Assembly (NCBI GenBank): GCA_021323655.1 | Contig: JAJPKO010000026.1 | Span: 1 to 64,000, forward strand | Reading direction: 5' to 3' | Origin: Acidobacteriaceae bacterium | Lineage (GTDB): Bacteria; Acidobacteriota; Terriglobia; Terriglobales; Acidobacteriaceae | Length of the DNA stretch: 64,000 bases | Part shown: piece after piece, positions 60,063 through 64,000 of the stretch | Layout: every line of letters begins with the position of its first letter | How positions within the stretch are numbered: position 1 is the first letter of the stretch | Made by a program: the position numbers and the translations under genes | The notes under the pieces: model-generated | The model's database searches: none | What the model saw: the letters and a program-made list of their open reading frames with translations, nothing else | What the model was told of the DNA's origin: nothing

Positions 60063-63000
60063 CTAATCGCCCGTTGCAGTTTCGGGGCGGGTGCGGCTGA
60101 CTTCTCCTTTTTCAAAGCGCTTGCCGAAGCGCTGCACGCGCAGTTGCAGCTTGTCAAAGAAGAGATAGACCACCGGCGTGGTAAACAATGTCATCATCTG
60201 AGAAACGATCAGGCCGCCAACGATGGTGATGCCGAGCGGCTGACGAAGTGCTGATCCCGTTCCGCGGCCCAGCGCCAGCGGAAGCCCGCCAAAGAGCGCA
60301 GCCAGGGTCGTCATCATAACGGGGCGGAAGCGCAGGATGCAGGCCTCGTAGATCGCCTCGTCGCTGCTCTTCCCTGCCTGTCGCTCCTGCATCAGCGCAA
60401 AGTCAATCATCATGATGGCGTTCTTCTTCACTATGCCAATCAGCAGAATGATGCCGATGATGGCAATCACGCTCAGGTCCGTGTGCGTGATCAGCAGCGC
60501 AAGAATCGCGCCCACGCCCGCAGAAGGCAGCGTGGAAAGAATGGTAATGGGATGGATGTAACTCTCATACAAAATGCCCAGCACAATGTAGACCGCGGCC
60601 AGCGCTGTGATGATGAGGAACGGCTCGCTCGAAAGTGAGGACTGGAAGGCCTGCGCTGTGCCCTGAAAACTGCCGTGCACGCTGGAGGGCATGCCAATAT
60701 CGGCTTCAGCATTTTGCAGCGCGGTCACCGCCTGTCCCAGCGAGACCCCGGGTGCCAGATTAAAGCTGAGCGTTACGGCCGGGAACTGTCCCTGATGGTT
60801 GACCGCCAGCGACGTACGCCCGGGTTCAAATTTGGTGACTGCGGTTAACGGAACGCTCGTGCCGTTGGAGGATTTGATGTAGATGTTGCTGAGCGCCTGC
60901 GGATCACGCTGATACTGCGGGGCCACTTCCATCACCACGTGGTACTGGTTGAGCGACGTGTACATGGTAGAGACCTGCCGCTGTCCAAAAGCGTCGTACA
61001 ACACGTTGTCAATCGTGGTAGGCGAAAGGGCGAGCCGCGCGGCGGTATCGCGATCAATCACCAGATTGGCGGCGAGGCCCTGGTCCTGCTGGTCGGTCGA
61101 AGCATCGCGCAATTCAGGCATGGTGCGCATCTTTTCGAGCAGCTTCGGCGCCCACTCGTTCAGCTCCTTGATGTCCTGGTCTTCCAGCGTGTACTGGTAT
61201 TGTGCGTCGCTCATGCGCGCGCCCACGCTCAGGTCCTGGGATGCCTGAAGAATGAGCGTGACGCCGGGAATGTGCGCAAGCTTTGGACGCAGCCGGTTGA
61301 TGATCTGGTCGGCGCTCACGCCGTTTCGCTCGCTCAGCGGCTTGAGCGTAATGAACATGCGGCCCACGTTGGTAGTGGCGCCGCCCCCGCTGCCTCCGGC
61401 AAAGGCCACAACCGATTGCACGCCGGGATCGCGCTGGACAATATCTGCGAGCTGCGCCTGCTTCTGCTGCATGTCCTCAAAAGATATGTCCTGCGAAGCG
61501 CGCGTGATGCCCATCATGCGGCCGGTGTCCTGCTGCGGGAAGAAGCCCTTGGGCACGAGGATGAAGAGATAAATATTCAGGAAGAATGTCGCGATTGTGA
61601 TGAGCAACACCGGAACTTTATGCGCGATGACCCAGCGCAGTCCGTGGCCATACATCTTCAGCATCCCGGTAAAGAAGCGCTCGCTCAGCATATAAATACG
61701 GCCATGCCGTTGCCCGGTGTACGGCTTCAGGAACTTCGCGCACATCATCGGCGTTGTGGTGAGCGAGACCATCAGAGACATGGCGATGGCCACGCTCAGC
61801 GTGACGGCGAATTCGCGGAAGAGCCTGCCCACGATGCCACCCATCAACAGAATAGGAATGAAGACGGCGATGAGAGACGTGCTCATCGAGAGCACCGTGA
61901 AACCGATCTCCTTTGAGCCTTTCATCGCGGCCTCATAGGGCGAGAGGCCCATCTCGAGATAGCGCGTGATGTTCTCGATCACAACAATGGCGTCGTCCAC
62001 CACAAAGCCGGTAGAGATAGTCAGCGCCATCAGCGAAAGATTGTCCAGCGAATAGCCCAGCAGATACATCACGCCGAAGGTGCCCACCAGCGACAGCGGC
62101 ACGGCGACGCTGGGAATGATGGTGGCCCATACATTGCGCAGAAAAAGGAAGACCACCAGCACCACCAGCGTCACGCTGATGAGCAGCGAGATTTCTACAT
62201 CGAGAACAGAGGCCCGGATCGTAATCGTGCGATCAAGAACAACCTGAAAGTGGATCAGCGGCGAGATGGATGCCTCCAGTTCAGGAAGCGCAGCGTAAAG
62301 GCGGTCTACCGTGTCAATCACGTTCGCGCCGGGCACCTTAAAGACGATGACCAGCACCGAAGGCTTGCCATTGGCGAGACCAGCAGTGTGAATGTCTGCG
62401 ACCGAATCTTCCACCCGGGCAATGTCACTCAGCCGCACCGCTGCCCCGGTTGCAGGATTGTAGCCGATGACCAGCGGAGCATACTCATCGGCCTTCATGA
62501 GCTGGTCGTTGTCCGCAATGGTGGACATGCGGCCGCCCGCCTTCAGATATCCTTTCGCCAGATTCATGTTCACCTGGCCCAGAGCAGTACGCACGCCTTC
62601 CAGACCAATGCCGTAGGAGCTTAACTGCATCGGGTTCAGCTCCACGCGCACGGCGGGCTGCGCGCTGCCACCCACAAAGACCTGCCCTACTCCGGTTATT
62701 TGCGAAAGCTTCTGCGCCAGAATGGAGTCCGCGGCATCGTACATCTGCCCCTTCGTCAGCACGTCCGACGTAAGCGCGAGGATCATGATCGGCGCGTCCG
62801 ATGGATTGATCTTGCGGTACGTCGGATTTTCCGGCATGTTCGCAGGCAGATTGCTGCGTGCCGCATTGATGGCGGCCTGCACATCGCGCGCTGCTCCGTC
62901 AATGTCGCGCGCAAGATCAAATTGCAGATTGACGTTGCTGCCGCCCAGCGAACTCGACGAGGTCATCTGCGTCACGCCCGCGATGCGTCCAAACTGGCGC

Positions 63001-63203
63001 TCCAGCGGCGTGGCAATCGCAGCGGCCACCGTCTCCGGACTCGCGCCCGGCAGTCCTCCATAGACGGAGATGGTGGGGAATTCAACTTCCGGCAGTGAAG
63101 CCACCGGCAGAAGATTGTAGGCCACCGCGCCCGCCATCAGCAGAGCAAGACTCAGCAGCGTGGTCGCCACTGGCCGTCGAATAAAAGGCGCGGAAAGATG
63201 CAT
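60063..63203 (-). CDS. RND-family multidrug efflux permease (MdtB/MdtC-like)
   Basis: 1046 residues, HAE-type inner-membrane RND pump. Starts MHLSAPFIRRPVATTLLSLALLMAG at ATG 63203. Proton-relay Asp pair in ISTGFVVDDAIVVIENITR (TM4) and the RND signature [15 protein letters not shown] near the C-terminus are intact. Conserved LPEVEFPTISVYGGLPGASPETV follows the first helix. Second of two tandem RND genes (eight-base gap), an arrangement like mdtBC where the two pumps form a mixed trimer. The adaptor gene is presumably beyond the right edge. Confidence 0.94.
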   Translation of the reverse strand: MHLSAPFIRRPVATTLLSLALLMAGAVAYNLLPVASLPEVEFPTISVYGGLPGASPETVAAAIATPLERQFGRIAGVTQMTSSSSLGGSNVNLQFDLARDIDGAARDVQAAINAARSNLPANMPENPTYRKINPSDAPIMILALTSDVLTKGQMYDAADSILAQKLSQITGVGQVFVGGSAQPAVRVELNPMQLSSYGIGLEGVRTALGQVNMNLAKGYLKAGGRMSTIADNDQLMKADEYAPLVIGYNPATGAAVRLSDIARVEDSVADIHTAGLANGKPSVLVIVFKVPGANVIDTVDRLYAALPELEASISPLIHFQVVLDRTITIRASVLDVEISLLISVTLVVLVVFLFLRNVWATIIPSVAVPLSLVGTFGVMYLLGYSLDNLSLMALTISTGFVVDDAIVVIENITRYLEMGLSPYEAAMKGSKEIGFTVLSMSTSLIAVFIPILLMGGIVGRLFREFAVTLSVAIAMSLMVSLTTTPMMCAKFLKPYTGQRHGRIYMLSERFFTGMLKMYGHGLRWVIAHKVPVLLITIATFFLNIYLFILVPKGFFPQQDTGRMMGITRASQDISFEDMQQKQAQLADIVQRDPGVQSVVAFAGGSGGGATTNVGRMFITLKPLSERNGVSADQIINRLRPKLAHIPGVTLILQASQDLSVGARMSDAQYQYTLEDQDIKELNEWAPKLLEKMRTMPELRDASTDQQDQGLAANLVIDRDTAARLALSPTTIDNVLYDAFGQRQVSTMYTSLNQYHVVMEVAPQYQRDPQALSNIYIKSSNGTSVPLTAVTKFEPGRTSLAVNHQGQFPAVTLSFNLAPGVSLGQAVTALQNAEADIGMPSSVHGSFQGTAQAFQSSLSSEPFLIITALAAVYIVLGILYESYIHPITILSTLPSAGVGAILALLITHTDLSVIAIIGIILLIGIVKKNAIMMIDFALMQERQAGKSSDEAIYEACILRFRPVMMTTLAALFGGLPLALGRGTGSALRQPLGITIVGGLIVSQMMTLFTTPVVYLFFDKLQLRVQRFGKRFEKGEVSRTRPETATGD

Positions 63204-63211
63204 GGCAATCT

Positions 63212-64000
63212 CTAGTCTGCGTGGACCGCGTGCTCTTCCAGGCTGCGGCGGCCGCGCCGCCGAGCCGACCACTGGCTCAGGCGATCAAAGTACAGATACA
63301 CAACCGGCGTGGTGTAGAGCGTCAGCACCTGCGAGAAGATCAAACCGCCGACAATCGTAATGCCCAGCGGCTGGCGCAGTTCCGCACCCATGCCGCTGCC
63401 GAATGCAAGCGGCAGCCCGCCGAGCAGCGCAGCCATCGTCGTCATCATGATCGGGCGGAAGCGCAGCAGGCAGGCCTGATATATGGACTCCTCCGGCGAC
63501 TTGCCTTCCCTGCGTTCGGCCTCCAGCGCGAAGTCAATCATCATAATGGCGTTTTTCTTCACAATGCCAATCAGCAAAATGATGCCGATGATACCGATCA
63601 CGTTAAGGTCGAGCTTGAACATCAGCAGTGCGAGAATCGCGCCCACACCCGCAGAGGGCAGCGTCGAAAGAATCGTGATGGGGTGGATGTAGCTCTCATA
63701 CAGCACGCCCAGCACAATGTAGACAGTGATGAGCGCGGCAAGAATCAGCAGCGGCTCATTCGAGAGCGACGCCTGGAACGACGCAGCCGTCCCCTGGAAG
63801 GTCGCGTTGATGCTGGCCGGCATCCCCATGCCCCGCTCGACAGATTTGATCGCATTTACCGCATCTCCCAGCGACGCGCCCGGCGCAAGATTAAAGGAGA
63901 TGGTCGCAACCGGGAACTGCCCGAGATGATTGATGGCCAGCGGCGTGTTGGTCTGCGAGATTTTTACGAACGCGCTCAGCGGCACCTGTGTCCCGGTGGA
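63212..64000 (-). CDS. RND-family multidrug efflux permease, C-terminal part (5' end outside window)
   Basis: The frame is open to the last base of the window, so only the final ~262 residues are visible. It covers the end of the second docking/porter region ([40 protein letters not shown]) and TM8-12, with [44 protein letters not shown]. Nearly parallel in sequence to the downstream paralogue (for example [13 protein letters not shown]), so the pair is a duplication. MdtB-like position in the operon. Confidence 0.92.
   Translation of the reverse strand, partial: STGTQVPLSAFVKISQTNTPLAINHLGQFPVATISFNLAPGASLGDAVNAIKSVERGMGMPASINATFQGTAASFQASLSNEPLLILAALITVYIVLGVLYESYIHPITILSTLPSAGVGAILALLMFKLDLNVIGIIGIILLIGIVKKNAIMMIDFALEAERREGKSPEESIYQACLLRFRPIMMTTMAALLGGLPLAFGSGMGAELRQPLGITIVGGLIFSQVLTLYTTPVVYLYFDRLSQWSARRRGRRSLEEHAVHAD

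Overview
The window looks like a chromosomal segment of an acidobacterium, most likely Terriglobia/Acidobacteriaceae. The supporting features are an orphan duplicated MacB-like permease of the ADOP type (a family first defined in Acidobacteria), an Oar-like TonB-dependent receptor with an N-terminal carboxypeptidase-regulatory-like domain, large choice-of-anchor/Ig-repeat exported proteins with the C-terminal style common in this phylum, the hopanoid radical SAM enzyme HpnJ, and moderately high GC. No rRNA, tRNA, CRISPR array, prophage or insertion-sequence transposase was recognised. The window starts inside one gene and ends inside another.

Layout. 1-5 kb: the end of an Ig-repeat protein, efp, then the heat-shock operon hrcA-grpE-dnaJ. 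5-13.5 kb: a GNAT acetyltransferase, the ADOP permease, an lnt-prfB pair (prfB carries a programmed +1 frameshift), a 41-residue membrane peptide gene and a large APC permease. 13.5-25.6 kb: an accessory-looking region with two LuxR-type regulators whose receiver domains lack the phosphorylation residues. They flank a 1781-residue lipoprotein ending in a glycosidase domain, a glycosyltransferase, and a redox-type signalling pair (cyclic-nucleotide-binding-domain histidine kinase plus a response-regulator/thioredoxin-reductase-like fusion).

25.6-42.3 kb: a 16-kb block bracketed by two inverted copies of a ~300-bp non-coding repeat. It holds an orphan DppC-type permease, a spinster-like MFS protein, queF, a HlyD/TPR/TolC set without a pump, hpnJ followed by two overlapping 4-TM small DMT proteins (ArnE/ArnF-like architecture), ggt, biotin carboxylase plus BCCP, and a small His/Cys membrane protein before the TonB-dependent receptor. 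42.3-50.5 kb: a 2-oxoacid:ferredoxin oxidoreductase (korAB), a DapA-family aldolase, a TPR protein, a membrane dipeptidase, and a tandem exported/cytosolic cyclophilin pair. 50.5-57.4 kb: a complete phosphate regulon in one direction, phoB-phoR-pstS-pstC-pstA-pstB-phoU. 57.9-64 kb: a receiver-only protein plus CHASE3/PAS histidine kinase, and two tandem RND pumps running off the right edge.

The observations most worth a second look are the ~300-bp inverted dispersed repeat, the CxxC-less receiver/Trx-reductase fusion with its partner kinase, the hpnJ-linked flippase-like pair, the unlisted 41-residue membrane protein, and the minicistron that appears to couple to grpE.
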